Source of the DNA: Rheinheimera sp.
GTDB taxonomy: Bacteria > Pseudomonadota > Gammaproteobacteria > Enterobacterales > Alteromonadaceae
NCBI GenBank assembly: GCA_003543135.1
Contig: DPJG01000010.1
Coordinates: 62,001-126,000, forward strand
Direction of reading: 5' to 3'
DNA: 64,000 nt
Shown: positions 36,862 to 46,222 of the stretch, piece by piece
How positions within the stretch are numbered: the first letter of the stretch is position 1
How the letters are laid out: every line of letters begins with the position of its first letter
Made by a program: the position numbers and the translations under genes
Notes under the pieces: generated by a model
Told to the model about the DNA's origin: nothing
Databases searched by the model: none
Seen by the model: the letters and a program-made list of their open reading frames with translations, nothing else

Positions 36862-39444
36862 TTAACGGAAAATATCAATTTCCGCAGGTTTTTGCTGATC
36901 TGCAGGTAAATCAGGATTGGTTGGCACCGCATATTGGGTCGGTTCTGTACCCTGACGGAAAAACTCAAAACTGCTGCTGTTGTCGGTGGCCTGGCTTAAT
37001 AAACCGGTTTTATTGTCAATCCGCACCGATACTATACCCACTGGGGCTGGCGGGAATTTTTCCGGCAGATCTTTGAGCGCCAGTTCTGCAAAGTTTTGCC
37101 AAACCGGTAAAGCAGTGCGGGCACCAGACTCACCACCGGCAACCTGATCCACACCCAGATTGCTGTTCCAGGCGGTTTTACCCAGCACACTTTCAGCGTC
37201 ATCAAAACCAACCCAGCTGGTGATCACCAGATCCGGGGTAAATCCAGAAAACCAGGTGTCTTTCACATCATTGGTAGTACCGGTTTTACCGGACAAATCA
37301 CGACGTTTTAATGCTTTCAGATTTTTGGCGGTACCGTCCCAGCCGTCACCACCCCAAATGGCGCTTTTCATCGCTTCGGCAATTAAAAAAGCGTTTTGGG
37401 CAGAGATCACTCTGGGAGCAAATTCTGCCGTCGCTTTTATTTCAGCTTCGGCTGGTGATGCATTGTCTGCATCAGCGGCCTGGGCAGCTGCCTGCAAAGT
37501 GGCTTCGGCTTGTGCTACTGCCGCGCAGTCATCACACACCTGTACCGGTTTATGCTCATAAATCAGATTGTTCTGATCATCCAGAATTTTGGTAATGATA
37601 TAGGGCTTCACCAGATGACCGCCGTTGGCAAATACGGCGTAACCAGTCGCCAGTTCCATCGGTGTTAATGAGGCTGAACCCAGCGCCAAAGTCTGGTTGC
37701 GTGGCAAATCAGATTTATGAAAACCAAATTTAGCTAAGTGATTGATGGTGTTATCAATACCTACTCCGCTGATCAACCGCACCGACACCACGTTTTTTGA
37801 TTTAGCCAGCGCCTCACGCAGGCGGATAGGGCCGTCGTAAACGTCAGGTGAGTTTTTTGGCCGCCAGGCGGTGCCTGAGCCTGCGTCCCATTCATGAATG
37901 GGGGCGTCATTAATAATGGAAGCCAGGGTATAACCATGCTCCAGTGCCGCAGAATAAATAAATGGTTTAATGTTTGAGCCTACCTGACGGTTGGCCTGAG
38001 TGACACGGTTAAACTGGGTTAAACCAAAACTGTAACCACCAACCAATGCCCGCACCGCACCATCATTTGGATCCAGCGCCACCAACGCACTACTGGCCTG
38101 CGGCAGCTGGCTTAAGCGCCAGTTACCCTGTTGTTCACGCACATACACCAGCATGCCGGGTGCCAGGATCTGGCCGGCATTTTTTGGCGGATTGGCCTGA
38201 CGTTCATTGCTGATAAAAGCACGGGCCCATTTCATACCATCCCAGTCCAGCTCAATTTTACGGCCACCGGCCAAAGTTAACGCGGCTGACTTCTGCTGCA
38301 CTGCTGTGACGACCGCAGGTTGTAATTTTTCAATGGCATCCTGCTCATCCAGATAGGCCAAAATGGCTTCATCCGACAAACGTTTATCTTCAGTAAAACT
38401 AAAACTACCGTCCGGGTTGTCTTGTTTAGTGGCAGGCCATACTACGGCTACGGGGCCACGGAAACCGTGGCGCTCGTCGTAGTTGTGCAGGTTTTGTTGC
38501 AGTGCAGCAACGGCACGGGCCTGCTGCGCAGAATTCACAGTGGTAAATACCTGAAAGCCTTTGGAGTAGGCTTCTTCTTCGCCATAAGTGTCTACCACTT
38601 CCTGGCGCACCATTTCGGCCAGATAGGGGGCTGAGGCGGTAATTTGCGCACCATGTAACTTGGACACAATAGGGGCCTGCACGGCTTCATCATGTTGCTG
38701 TTGGGTGATGTAACCCACAGTCAGCATCCGGCCCAGCACTATATTACGACGGGCGCGGGCACGGCTTGGCGAGCGTACCGGATTTAATACGGAAGGTGCC
38801 TGAGGTAAACCGGCAATAATAGCGATTTCAGATAAAGTCAGATCCTGAATGTTTTTGCCAAAATAAACCTGAGCTGCAGCGCCAACACCAAAAGCACGTT
38901 GGCCCAATTCAATCCGATTCAGGTACAACTCCAGAATTTCATCTTTGGTCAGCAGCTCTTCAATATGAAATGCTAAAAAGATTTCTTTTATTTTGCGGAT
39001 TATTTTCTTTTCCCGGCTAAGGAAAAACAATCTGGCTAACTGTTGGGTAATAGTGCTGGCACCTTGACTATAATCGCCAGTGGTGGCAACTACTGTTGCA
39101 GCGCGGAACACGCCGATCAGATCTATGCCCGGATGTTCGTAAAAACGTGCATCTTCGGTTGCAAGTACCGCCTGGATCAATAAAGGTGGTATTTCATTGA
39201 TCTTCAGAGGGATCCTGCGCTTCTCACCAAATTGTGAAATCAGCTCACCGTCCTGGCTAAATACGCGCATCGGCGTTTGCAGCCTGACATCTTTGAGTGT
39301 TTCCACACTGGGCAGGTCATCTTTCAGATAGATATAGCTGCCAAATATCAAAGTTACGCCAAGGATCGCGCAGCTGAGGGTGATAATTACCAGTTTTTTA
39401 AGCCAAGACACTGAATAGCCCCAATTTTTACTCCCATTTACCAA
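36862..39444 (-). CDS. mrcA: penicillin-binding protein 1A
   Basis: PBP1A (860 residues) is a class A bifunctional peptidoglycan synthase of the inner membrane. A membrane helix lies at about residues 16-38. The glycosyltransferase domain has Glu97 in TEDARFYEHPG and the motif GASTITQQLAR. The transpeptidase domain has the active Ser490 in SNIK and KTGTT near residue 718. A Glu/Ala-rich insert lies before the KTGTT. The start could instead be an internal GTG about 12 codons later (SWLKKLV). It is divergent from pilM, as in E. coli and Pseudomonas. Confidence 0.96.
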   Translation of the reverse strand: MVNGSKNWGYSVSWLKKLVIITLSCAILGVTLIFGSYIYLKDDLPSVETLKDVRLQTPMRVFSQDGELISQFGEKRRIPLKINEIPPLLIQAVLATEDARFYEHPGIDLIGVFRAATVVATTGDYSQGASTITQQLARLFFLSREKKIIRKIKEIFLAFHIEELLTKDEILELYLNRIELGQRAFGVGAAAQVYFGKNIQDLTLSEIAIIAGLPQAPSVLNPVRSPSRARARRNIVLGRMLTVGYITQQQHDEAVQAPIVSKLHGAQITASAPYLAEMVRQEVVDTYGEEEAYSKGFQVFTTVNSAQQARAVAALQQNLHNYDERHGFRGPVAVVWPATKQDNPDGSFSFTEDKRLSDEAILAYLDEQDAIEKLQPAVVTAVQQKSAALTLAGGRKIELDWDGMKWARAFISNERQANPPKNAGQILAPGMLVYVREQQGNWRLSQLPQASSALVALDPNDGAVRALVGGYSFGLTQFNRVTQANRQVGSNIKPFIYSAALEHGYTLASIINDAPIHEWDAGSGTAWRPKNSPDVYDGPIRLREALAKSKNVVSVRLISGVGIDNTINHLAKFGFHKSDLPRNQTLALGSASLTPMELATGYAVFANGGHLVKPYIITKILDDQNNLIYEHKPVQVCDDCAAVAQAEATLQAAAQAADADNASPAEAEIKATAEFAPRVISAQNAFLIAEAMKSAIWGGDGWDGTAKNLKALKRRDLSGKTGTTNDVKDTWFSGFTPDLVITSWVGFDDAESVLGKTAWNSNLGVDQVAGGESGARTALPVWQNFAELALKDLPEKFPPAPVGIVSVRIDNKTGLLSQATDNSSSFEFFRQGTEPTQYAVPTNPDLPADQQKPAEIDIFR

Positions 39445-39564
39445 AATAGGCTGCTAGTATAAATTTATTAGCAGTCGTTAAAGCGCTTTAGATCCGTTTT
39501 AAAAACGACTAAGCTAGAAATCAAAACCATAATAATCATAAATTTGATACGGCCGCAGGAAGCT

Positions 39565-40644
39565 ATGATAAATCGCCTGTTTCATACAAAAAACCCTTTA
39601 ATTCTGGGGGTAGACATTGGTGCCCACACCGTGAAGGCTGTATTACTCAGTCAGCATGGTCCGCATTATAAAGTAGAAGCCTTTGCAATTGAACCTATGA
39701 TTAAAGGATCGATGAACGAGCGCGAAATCCAGGACATCGAAGCCGTAGGCAACGTCATCAGTAAAATCCGCAAAAAGATCCCAAAATCAGTGAAGTTTGC
39801 TGCTGCTGCAGTGTCGGGTTCGACCGTGATCAGCAAAGTTATCTTTATGGATGCAAATTTATCTGATAACGAACTGGCCAGTCAGATTGAAGTTGAGGCT
39901 GATAGCCTGATCCCATACCCGCTTAGTGAAGTGAGTATGGATTTTGAAAAACAGGATTTAAATCCAAACGACCCGTCTAAAGTAAACGTGTTGCTTAGTG
40001 CAGCCCGTACCGAGAGTGTGCAAACCCGTGTCAGTGCGCTGGATCAAGGTGGTTTCACCGCCAAAGTTATCGATGTAGAGAGTTATGCGTTAAGCCGCGC
40101 AGCTGAACTTTGTTATAAACAGCTCCCCAGCGATGCCAAATCCAAGCTGGTTGCTGTGGTGGATATCGGTGCCACTATGACGTTACTCAGCATCATGGAA
40201 GGCGGTAAAGTGTTATACACCCGTGATCAGATGTTTGGTGGAGAACAATACACCCGTAGTATCGTTTCTTATTATGGTAAAACTTACGAAGAGGCCGAGC
40301 AGGCCAAAGTAAATAATGATTTACCGCCGAATTATACCTTTGAAGTGCTTGCCCCGTTTCAGACCATGTTATTACAGCAAGTCCGGCGTGGTATTCAGAT
40401 GTATCTGACCACTTCAGGCCGTGACAATATTGATTATCTGCTGATTTCAGGTGGTACCAGTTTAATTGAAGGTGTGGATAAGTTGCTCACCGACGAGCTG
40501 GGCATTCACACAGTTGTGGCTAATCCATTCTTAAATATGGAAACAGCGACTTCAGTGGACCGTGAATTACTCAATCAGGTTGCCCCCCAATTGATGGTTG
40601 CCAGTGGTCTGGCGTTACGGAGTTTTTCGACATGGCATATATAA
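39565..40644 (+). CDS. pilM: type IV pilus assembly protein PilM
   Basis: This 359-residue cytoplasmic protein has an actin-like fold and binds the PilN N-terminus. GVDIGAHTVKAVLL at about residues 13-26 is the phosphate-binding loop region, and VVDIGATMTLL and LLISGGTSLIEGVD are the other nucleotide-binding segments. I chose the ATG at 39565 because GCAGGAAGC lies just upstream. A TTG at 39544 would include that site. First gene of pilMNOPQ; it overlaps pilN by 13 bp. Confidence 0.96.
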   Translation: MINRLFHTKNPLILGVDIGAHTVKAVLLSQHGPHYKVEAFAIEPMIKGSMNEREIQDIEAVGNVISKIRKKIPKSVKFAAAAVSGSTVISKVIFMDANLSDNELASQIEVEADSLIPYPLSEVSMDFEKQDLNPNDPSKVNVLLSAARTESVQTRVSALDQGGFTAKVIDVESYALSRAAELCYKQLPSDAKSKLVAVVDIGATMTLLSIMEGGKVLYTRDQMFGGEQYTRSIVSYYGKTYEEAEQAKVNNDLPPNYTFEVLAPFQTMLLQQVRRGIQMYLTTSGRDNIDYLLISGGTSLIEGVDKLLTDELGIHTVVANPFLNMETATSVDRELLNQVAPQLMVASGLALRSFSTWHI

Positions 40645-41243
40645 ACCTATTGCCGTGGCGTGAAGCGCAGCGGAAACAACAACAAACACAATTTATGACG
40701 ATGCTCAGCATGGCGGGCATCTTAAGTTTTGCCGCAGTGTTTGGGTTAAGTGCAGTGTACAGCGCCAAAATTGAAGGTCAGAACAGTCGCAATGCGTATT
40801 TGCAGGGTGAAATCACCGTACTGGAACAACGTATTGTTGAGATCCGCGAGCTGGATGAGAAAAAGAAAAATCTGCAAAAGCGGATGGAGCTAATCACTCA
40901 GCTACAAAGCAGCCGGAACCTGGGTACCCAGATCATGGATGAAATTGCTGCCGTGGTGCCTGCCGGCGTGTATTTATCCAATCTGCAAAAACAAGGTCCT
41001 TCATTGCTCCTGGTGGGTAAAAGTGAGTCGAACAACCGTTTATCCAACATGATTCGTTCTGTTGAAAGTTCTGAGCTGTTAAAAGACCCGTTGCTGGAAT
41101 TTATCGAAGCGGGTAAAGATCAAAGCCAGATCCTCAGTGATTTTAAAATTCATCTGACGGTAAAAGGTTTTGAAGCGGTGCAGGGTGAAGCCAAACCAGC
41201 GGTTGTGAAACCAGGCACTCCAGCACAGGGGACAGCAAAATGA
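40632..41243 (+). CDS. pilN: type IV pilus assembly protein PilN
   Basis: Inner-membrane protein of 203 residues. The N-terminal INLLPWREAQRKQQQ is the segment that binds PilM. A membrane helix lies at about residues 22-44, followed by a coiled coil and a periplasmic ferredoxin-like domain. It pairs with PilO in the alignment subcomplex. The start overlaps pilM, and the stop overlaps pilO by 4 bp (ATGA). Confidence 0.95.
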   Translation: MAYINLLPWREAQRKQQQTQFMTMLSMAGILSFAAVFGLSAVYSAKIEGQNSRNAYLQGEITVLEQRIVEIRELDEKKKNLQKRMELITQLQSSRNLGTQIMDEIAAVVPAGVYLSNLQKQGPSLLLVGKSESNNRLSNMIRSVESSELLKDPLLEFIEAGKDQSQILSDFKIHLTVKGFEAVQGEAKPAVVKPGTPAQGTAK

Positions 41244-41830
41244 GCATGAATTTTAATCTGGACGAGCTGAACAACCTTGATATGTCGGATATGGGCTCCT
41301 GGCCCCTAGCCGGTAAAGTGATAGTGATTGCAGTCTTGTCTATTCTGATTGCCACTTTAACTTTTTTCCTGCTGGTTGATGACAAGATCACCCAACTGGA
41401 AATTTCAGAAGCCAAAGAACAAGAATTACGTCAGGTATACAGAGTGAAATACGCCTCAGCGGTGAATCTGGAACTGTATAAAAAACAAATGGTAGAAATG
41501 GAGCAAACTTTTTCTTACCTGTTAAAACAGTTACCGGCTACCCATGAAACTCCTGGTTTGCTTGACGACATTACCTATGCTGGTACTTCTACCGGTTTAA
41601 CTTTTGTCAAAATCAACTGGTTGCCTGAAATCGAGAAAGACTTCTACACCGAACTGCCGATCAAAATTGACGTTGTTGGCGATTATCACCAGTTTGGTAA
41701 CTTCGTCAGTGAAGTTGCCAAGCTGCCGCGTATTGTGTCGCTGCATGACTTCTCAGTCAGTACAGACAAAGAAGAACGTTTGGTGTTTAACGTGGTGGCC
41801 AAAACCTACCGGTATAAGGAGGCTCAATAA
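41240..41830 (+). CDS. pilO: type IV pilus assembly protein PilO
   Basis: Inner-membrane protein of 196 residues with a membrane helix at about residues 27-48, a coiled coil, and a periplasmic domain (GDYHQFGNFVSEVAKLPRIV is typical). It forms heterodimers with PilN and links the inner-membrane platform to PilP. It overlaps both neighbours (ATGA and TAATG), which supports coupled translation. Confidence 0.95.
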   Translation: MSMNFNLDELNNLDMSDMGSWPLAGKVIVIAVLSILIATLTFFLLVDDKITQLEISEAKEQELRQVYRVKYASAVNLELYKKQMVEMEQTFSYLLKQLPATHETPGLLDDITYAGTSTGLTFVKINWLPEIEKDFYTELPIKIDVVGDYHQFGNFVSEVAKLPRIVSLHDFSVSTDKEERLVFNVVAKTYRYKEAQ

Positions 41831-42366
41831 TGCGCCGTTCCTTACCGGTATTAATCAGTTTGTTTTTGTTGCAAGGCTGTTATGATGATTTGACCGATAT
41901 TCAACAGTTTATGAATTCAGTCAAAGCCAGCACACCGGCAAAAATACCGCCGCTGCCTGAAGTAAAACAGTTTGTGCATATCAGTTATAAATCAGCAGAC
42001 AGCCGCAGCCCGTTCAGTGCGCCACGGCCTGAAGCTGTACAGGAAAAATATGCGCAGATCCAGGACTGTCTGAGTCCGGATCCATCAAGGCGCAAAGAGC
42101 CGTTAGAAAAATACGCTCTGGATAACCTGAAGATGCGCGGCACTTTGGGTGATCAGGACGATATCTGGGCTTTGATCGAAGCTTCGGACAAAACGTTACA
42201 CCGGATCAGTAAAAACAATTACCTGGGCTTGTTCCATGGTCGTGTGATTAATGTGGATCCGGCGCAAGTGGAATTACTGGAACTCATTCCTGATGGTGCA
42301 GGTTGTTGGAAAGAACGAACCACAGTACTGCAGATGGCTGAACCAGCAGCTGTAGCCAGCAAATAA
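41830..42366 (+). CDS. pilP: type IV pilus lipoprotein PilP
   Basis: This 178-residue protein has a lipoprotein signal ending in the lipobox LLQG-Cys17. The mature part has a disordered linker with a proline-rich segment and the HQ domain (LDNLKMRGTL...), which contacts the N0 domain of the PilQ secretin. It is anchored to the inner membrane by lipid. Confidence 0.95.
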   Translation: MRRSLPVLISLFLLQGCYDDLTDIQQFMNSVKASTPAKIPPLPEVKQFVHISYKSADSRSPFSAPRPEAVQEKYAQIQDCLSPDPSRRKEPLEKYALDNLKMRGTLGDQDDIWALIEASDKTLHRISKNNYLGLFHGRVINVDPAQVELLELIPDGAGCWKERTTVLQMAEPAAVASK

Positions 42367-42382
42367 GGTATGCGAGAGAAGC

Positions 42383-44440
42383 ATGGAAAATACAACTAAA
42401 ACAATCAAAAAAGTACCAGCCAGCCGTCCTTGGTTACTGGGTTTGCTGTTGCTGTCTGCCTCTCCGGCGATGGCAGTTCCGCTGCTGTACGATGTTCGTT
42501 ATAACCCGTTAAGCACAGGCGAAACTGAAATCGAATTTGTGTTCGATGAAGACTTACAGGCTGAGCCTTCGGTACAAGTGTTAAACGACCCGTCGCGGAT
42601 TGAACTGACCTTCGATGAAGCCGATTACGAAGAAAAGCTTGCTGAAGTAGTGATTGATAAAGCCGGTGTGCAAAAAGCCAAGTCTGAATTTTATAATGAA
42701 GGTTTTAAAACTTCGGTTTATCTCGATTACCTGAAGTTGTACCGCACCCGGGTAAAGGGCAACGTGTTTTATCTGCAGATTTCTGACAACCCAACCGAAG
42801 CTGGCCCGGGTCAGACTGCGGATGTAACTCCTACCTATATCAACAAAGTCAACGCCATCGATTTTCGTCGGGGTGAAAAAGGCGAAGCCCGGGTGCTGGT
42901 GTTCTTAAAAGAGAACACTGCTGCGGTCGACGTTTCTGAAAAGCTTGGCAAAATTGTGGTTGAATTCCACAACACCGACATTCTGGAAGAGTTGTTGTAT
43001 CAGCTGGACGTGATGGACTTTGGCACTGTGGTTAAAGGTATCGAAACCTTTAAAGAAGGTGCGTTAACCCGTTTAGTGATTGAGCCGACTGAAGCCTTTA
43101 AGTTTAACTATCAGCAAGTTGATAACATTTTCAGCTTAAGTGTGGAAAAAGACGAATCTGCCGTTGGTTTTATGGCCGGCGGTAAAGAATATAAAGGCCG
43201 TGCTATCTCTTTAAACTTCCAGGATATTCCGGTTCGTACTGTGCTGCAGATCATCGCAGACTATAACGGCTTTAACCTGGTTACCAGCGACTCAGTCAAC
43301 GGTAATATCACCTTACGTCTGGACGGTACCCCCTGGGATCAGGCGCTGGATATCGTACTGAAAGTCCGTGGTCTGGATAAGCGTATGGACGGCAACATTC
43401 TGATGGTGGCGCCAACAGACGAACTGGCGGAACGTGAAGCCAAAGAATTACAGGCCCGTAATAAAGTAGAAGAACTGGAAGCTTTATACTCAGAATTTAT
43501 TGCAGTGAACTATGCCAAAGCGGCTGACTTAGCCAATCTGCTGAGCAACAAAGACGCTTCGTTATTAACAGCCCGTGGTGTGGTGTCGGTCGACGACAGA
43601 ACCAACACTATCCTGTTAAAAGACACCGCCAAGGCCATTGAAAACGTGCGCCGTCTAGTCGAGCGTTTAGATGTGCCGGTGAAACAGGTGCTGATTGAAT
43701 CCCGTATGGTCACAGTCAAAGACAGCGTGGCCGATGAACTGGGTATTCGCTGGGGTTTTAACGACCAACAGCTGACGAAAGGTGTGGGTGGTAGTTCGGA
43801 AGCAGCCAATGATCTGGCGAATGGTGTGATTCCAAGCCTGGGTGACAGATATAACGTGAATCTGCCTTTAAATTCAGAGTCTGCTGGCCGTATTGGTTTC
43901 CATATTGCCAAGTTAGGCGACGGTACGCTGATTGATTTGGAACTGTCAGCGCTGGAAGAAGAAAACAAAGCGGAAATTGTTGCTTCACCCCGTATTTCGA
44001 CTGCCAACCAGAAAAAGGCCCGCATTGAGCAGGGTGTGGAAATTCCTTACGTACAGTCTGCATCAAGCGGCGCTACTACAGTGGAATTTAAAAAGGCCGT
44101 ATTAAGCCTGGAAGTCACACCTCAGGTCACACCGGATAACAAAATTATTCTGGACCTGGTGGTGACGCAGGATACCGAAGGTAAAATTGTACCAACAGCA
44201 ACAGGTAACGCTGTGGCAATTGACACCCAACGTATTCAGACCCAGGTGCTGGTAGATAACGGTGAAACCATAGTGTTGGGTGGTATTTACCAGCAACAAA
44301 CGGTCAATACAGTACAAAAAGTACCTTTCTTCGGCGATATTCCATACGTTGGCGCTATGTTCCGCCGCTCACTGGATAAAACCGAGAAGAAAGAACTCCT
44401 GATTTTCGTCACGCCAAAAATTCTGACTGAAAACAAATAA
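42383..44440 (+). CDS. pilQ: type IV pilus secretin PilQ
   Basis: The secretin has 685 residues and forms the outer-membrane pore for the pilus. A signal peptide (to about residue 31, ASPAMA) is followed by AMIN domains (about 35-260) that bind peptidoglycan. Next come an STN/N0 domain (LNFQDIPVRTVLQIIADYNG near 275), an N1 domain and the secretin barrel with VPFFGDIPYVGAMFRR near the end. The gene closes the pil operon; aroK begins 159 bp later. Confidence 0.97.
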   Translation: MENTTKTIKKVPASRPWLLGLLLLSASPAMAVPLLYDVRYNPLSTGETEIEFVFDEDLQAEPSVQVLNDPSRIELTFDEADYEEKLAEVVIDKAGVQKAKSEFYNEGFKTSVYLDYLKLYRTRVKGNVFYLQISDNPTEAGPGQTADVTPTYINKVNAIDFRRGEKGEARVLVFLKENTAAVDVSEKLGKIVVEFHNTDILEELLYQLDVMDFGTVVKGIETFKEGALTRLVIEPTEAFKFNYQQVDNIFSLSVEKDESAVGFMAGGKEYKGRAISLNFQDIPVRTVLQIIADYNGFNLVTSDSVNGNITLRLDGTPWDQALDIVLKVRGLDKRMDGNILMVAPTDELAEREAKELQARNKVEELEALYSEFIAVNYAKAADLANLLSNKDASLLTARGVVSVDDRTNTILLKDTAKAIENVRRLVERLDVPVKQVLIESRMVTVKDSVADELGIRWGFNDQQLTKGVGGSSEAANDLANGVIPSLGDRYNVNLPLNSESAGRIGFHIAKLGDGTLIDLELSALEEENKAEIVASPRISTANQKKARIEQGVEIPYVQSASSGATTVEFKKAVLSLEVTPQVTPDNKIILDLVVTQDTEGKIVPTATGNAVAIDTQRIQTQVLVDNGETIVLGGIYQQQTVNTVQKVPFFGDIPYVGAMFRRSLDKTEKKELLIFVTPKILTENK

Positions 44441-44455
44441 AGTCTTGCTCTGAGC

Positions 44456-44483
44456 TTCACAGGACCCAGCCGGGTCCTGTGAA
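44456..44483 (+). repeat. stable hairpin between pilQ and aroK
   Basis: Perfect 12-bp stem TTCACAGGACCC / GGGTCCTGTGAA with an AGCC loop, 15 bp after the pilQ stop. The T-tract is missing, so it may be an RNA-stability element rather than a full terminator. Confidence 0.7.
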
Positions 44484-44599
44484 ATTTAGCTTGCTAAGCT
44501 ATCGGCAAAACTGACATAATTCAGCGCTTCAAATTTTCGTGGGAGCTTTTAGGTCCTGACATCAACCCTCATTTAGTTAGCTGATTAGCATTACGACAT

Positions 44600-45118
44600 A
44601 TGGCAGAGAAACGCAATATCTTCCTTGTTGGCCCTATGGGCGCAGGAAAAAGTACCATTGGCCGTCATTTAGCAGAAATGCTGCATCTCGACTTCTACGA
44701 TTCAGATCAGGAAATTGAGCGCCGTACCGGTGCCGACATTGCCTGGGTTTTTGATTTGGAAGGCGAAGAAGGCTTCCGCATTCGTGAAGAAAACGTCATT
44801 GAAGACCTGACCGAACTGCAGGGCATAGTCCTGGCCACTGGCGGTGGCTCGGTGTTGAGCAAAGAAACGCGTAACCGTTTATCAGCGCGTGGCATTGTAG
44901 TTTATCTGGAAACGCCGATTGAAAAGCAGGTTGCCAGAACCCAACGGGATAAACGCCGCCCGTTATTACAAACTGAAGAAGCACCACAACATGTGCTGGA
45001 ACGTCTGGCTGCTGAACGCAATCCGTTGTATGAAGAAATCGCCGATTTCACTATCCGGACTGACGAACAAAGCGCCCGTTCTGTTGCCAATCAGATTGTT
45101 GAACAACTGGGTTTTTAA
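44600..45118 (+). CDS. aroK: shikimate kinase I
   Basis: This 172-residue kinase phosphorylates shikimate in the chorismate pathway. The P-loop GPMGAGKST is at residues 11-19, and the DSDQEIE segment and GGGSVL are the shikimate-binding motifs. The lid contains RRPLL. It starts with [19 protein letters not shown], as in E. coli AroK. aroB follows after 24 bp. Confidence 0.98.
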   Translation: MAEKRNIFLVGPMGAGKSTIGRHLAEMLHLDFYDSDQEIERRTGADIAWVFDLEGEEGFRIREENVIEDLTELQGIVLATGGGSVLSKETRNRLSARGIVVYLETPIEKQVARTQRDKRRPLLQTEEAPQHVLERLAAERNPLYEEIADFTIRTDEQSARSVANQIVEQLGF

Positions 45119-45142
45119 TTTTTCCAGCTAAGGGGACTGTCG

Positions 45143-46222
45143 ATGGAAAAAGTTGCCGTTCAACTTGGCCAGCGCAGTTACCCGATAGTGATTGCGCCTG
45201 ACCTGATGAGCAGTGCGCACCAGGTGCCGGAGCTGTCGATGCTCTGGCGCTATAAAAAAGTTGCGATTATCTCCAACCCTACTGTCGCTGCTTTATACCT
45301 GCCACAAATCCGAACCTTGTTTGCCGGCCAAACCGTCAGCGAAATTTTGCTGCCGGATGGTGAAGCTTATAAAAATCTGCAGTCTTTTGAGCAGGTGAAT
45401 TCATTTTTACTGGAACAGCGCATGCCGCGTGATGCACTGTTAGTCGCGCTCGGTGGTGGGGTGATTGGCGATTTAACCGGTTTTGTTGCAGCCTGTTATC
45501 AACGTGGTACGGCGTTTTTGCAGATCCCAACCACTTTGTTATCGCAGGTTGATTCTTCAGTGGGTGGCAAAACAGCCGTCAACCATGCGCTTGGCAAAAA
45601 TATGATTGGCGCTTTTCACCAGCCTCAGGCCGTACTGATTGACAGCCGGGTGTTAGCCTCATTACCGTCGCGTGAATTCAGCGCTGGTATGGCTGAAGTG
45701 ATTAAATATGGTTTACTCGGCGACGTGGCCTTTTTTAGCTGGCTGGAACAACAACAGCAGGCCATCCGCCAGTTGCAGGAACCACAGCTTAGTCAGATGA
45801 TCCGCCATTGTTGTCAGATGAAAGCCGATATCGTCAGCCGGGATGAAACCGAGCAAGGCGAAAGGGCGTTATTAAATCTGGGCCATACCTTTGGCCATGC
45901 CATTGAAGCCTGGTTAGGTTATGGTGAGTGGTTGCATGGTGAAGCTGTTGCCGTTGGTATGATGATGGCGTTTGAACTTGCTGCTGCCCGTGGTTGGGTC
46001 CAATCAGATGATGTTGCCAGAGTCCGTGCATTATTACTGGCTTTTGCCTTGCCGGTAGCACCACCGGCCGGTATGAAGATTGCGGACTTTATGCCTTATA
46101 TGAAAACCGACAAAAAAGTAAAAGACGGCCATATGCGCTTTATCTTGCCAAAAACGCTTGGGGTCGCCATCATCGTTGACGATGTCACAGAAACAGAATT
46201 ACAGCAGGTTTTTGCCGGATAA
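45143..46222 (+). CDS. aroB: 3-dehydroquinate synthase
   Basis: NAD- and metal-dependent enzyme of 359 residues that forms 3-dehydroquinate. Family motifs are GGGVIGDLTGFVAA, PTTLLSQVDSSVGGKTAVN and the metal ligands in LNLGHTFGHAIE. GGGGACTG lies upstream. The damX start codon directly follows its stop. Confidence 0.98.
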   Translation: MEKVAVQLGQRSYPIVIAPDLMSSAHQVPELSMLWRYKKVAIISNPTVAALYLPQIRTLFAGQTVSEILLPDGEAYKNLQSFEQVNSFLLEQRMPRDALLVALGGGVIGDLTGFVAACYQRGTAFLQIPTTLLSQVDSSVGGKTAVNHALGKNMIGAFHQPQAVLIDSRVLASLPSREFSAGMAEVIKYGLLGDVAFFSWLEQQQQAIRQLQEPQLSQMIRHCCQMKADIVSRDETEQGERALLNLGHTFGHAIEAWLGYGEWLHGEAVAVGMMMAFELAAARGWVQSDDVARVRALLLAFALPVAPPAGMKIADFMPYMKTDKKVKDGHMRFILPKTLGVAIIVDDVTETELQQVFAG

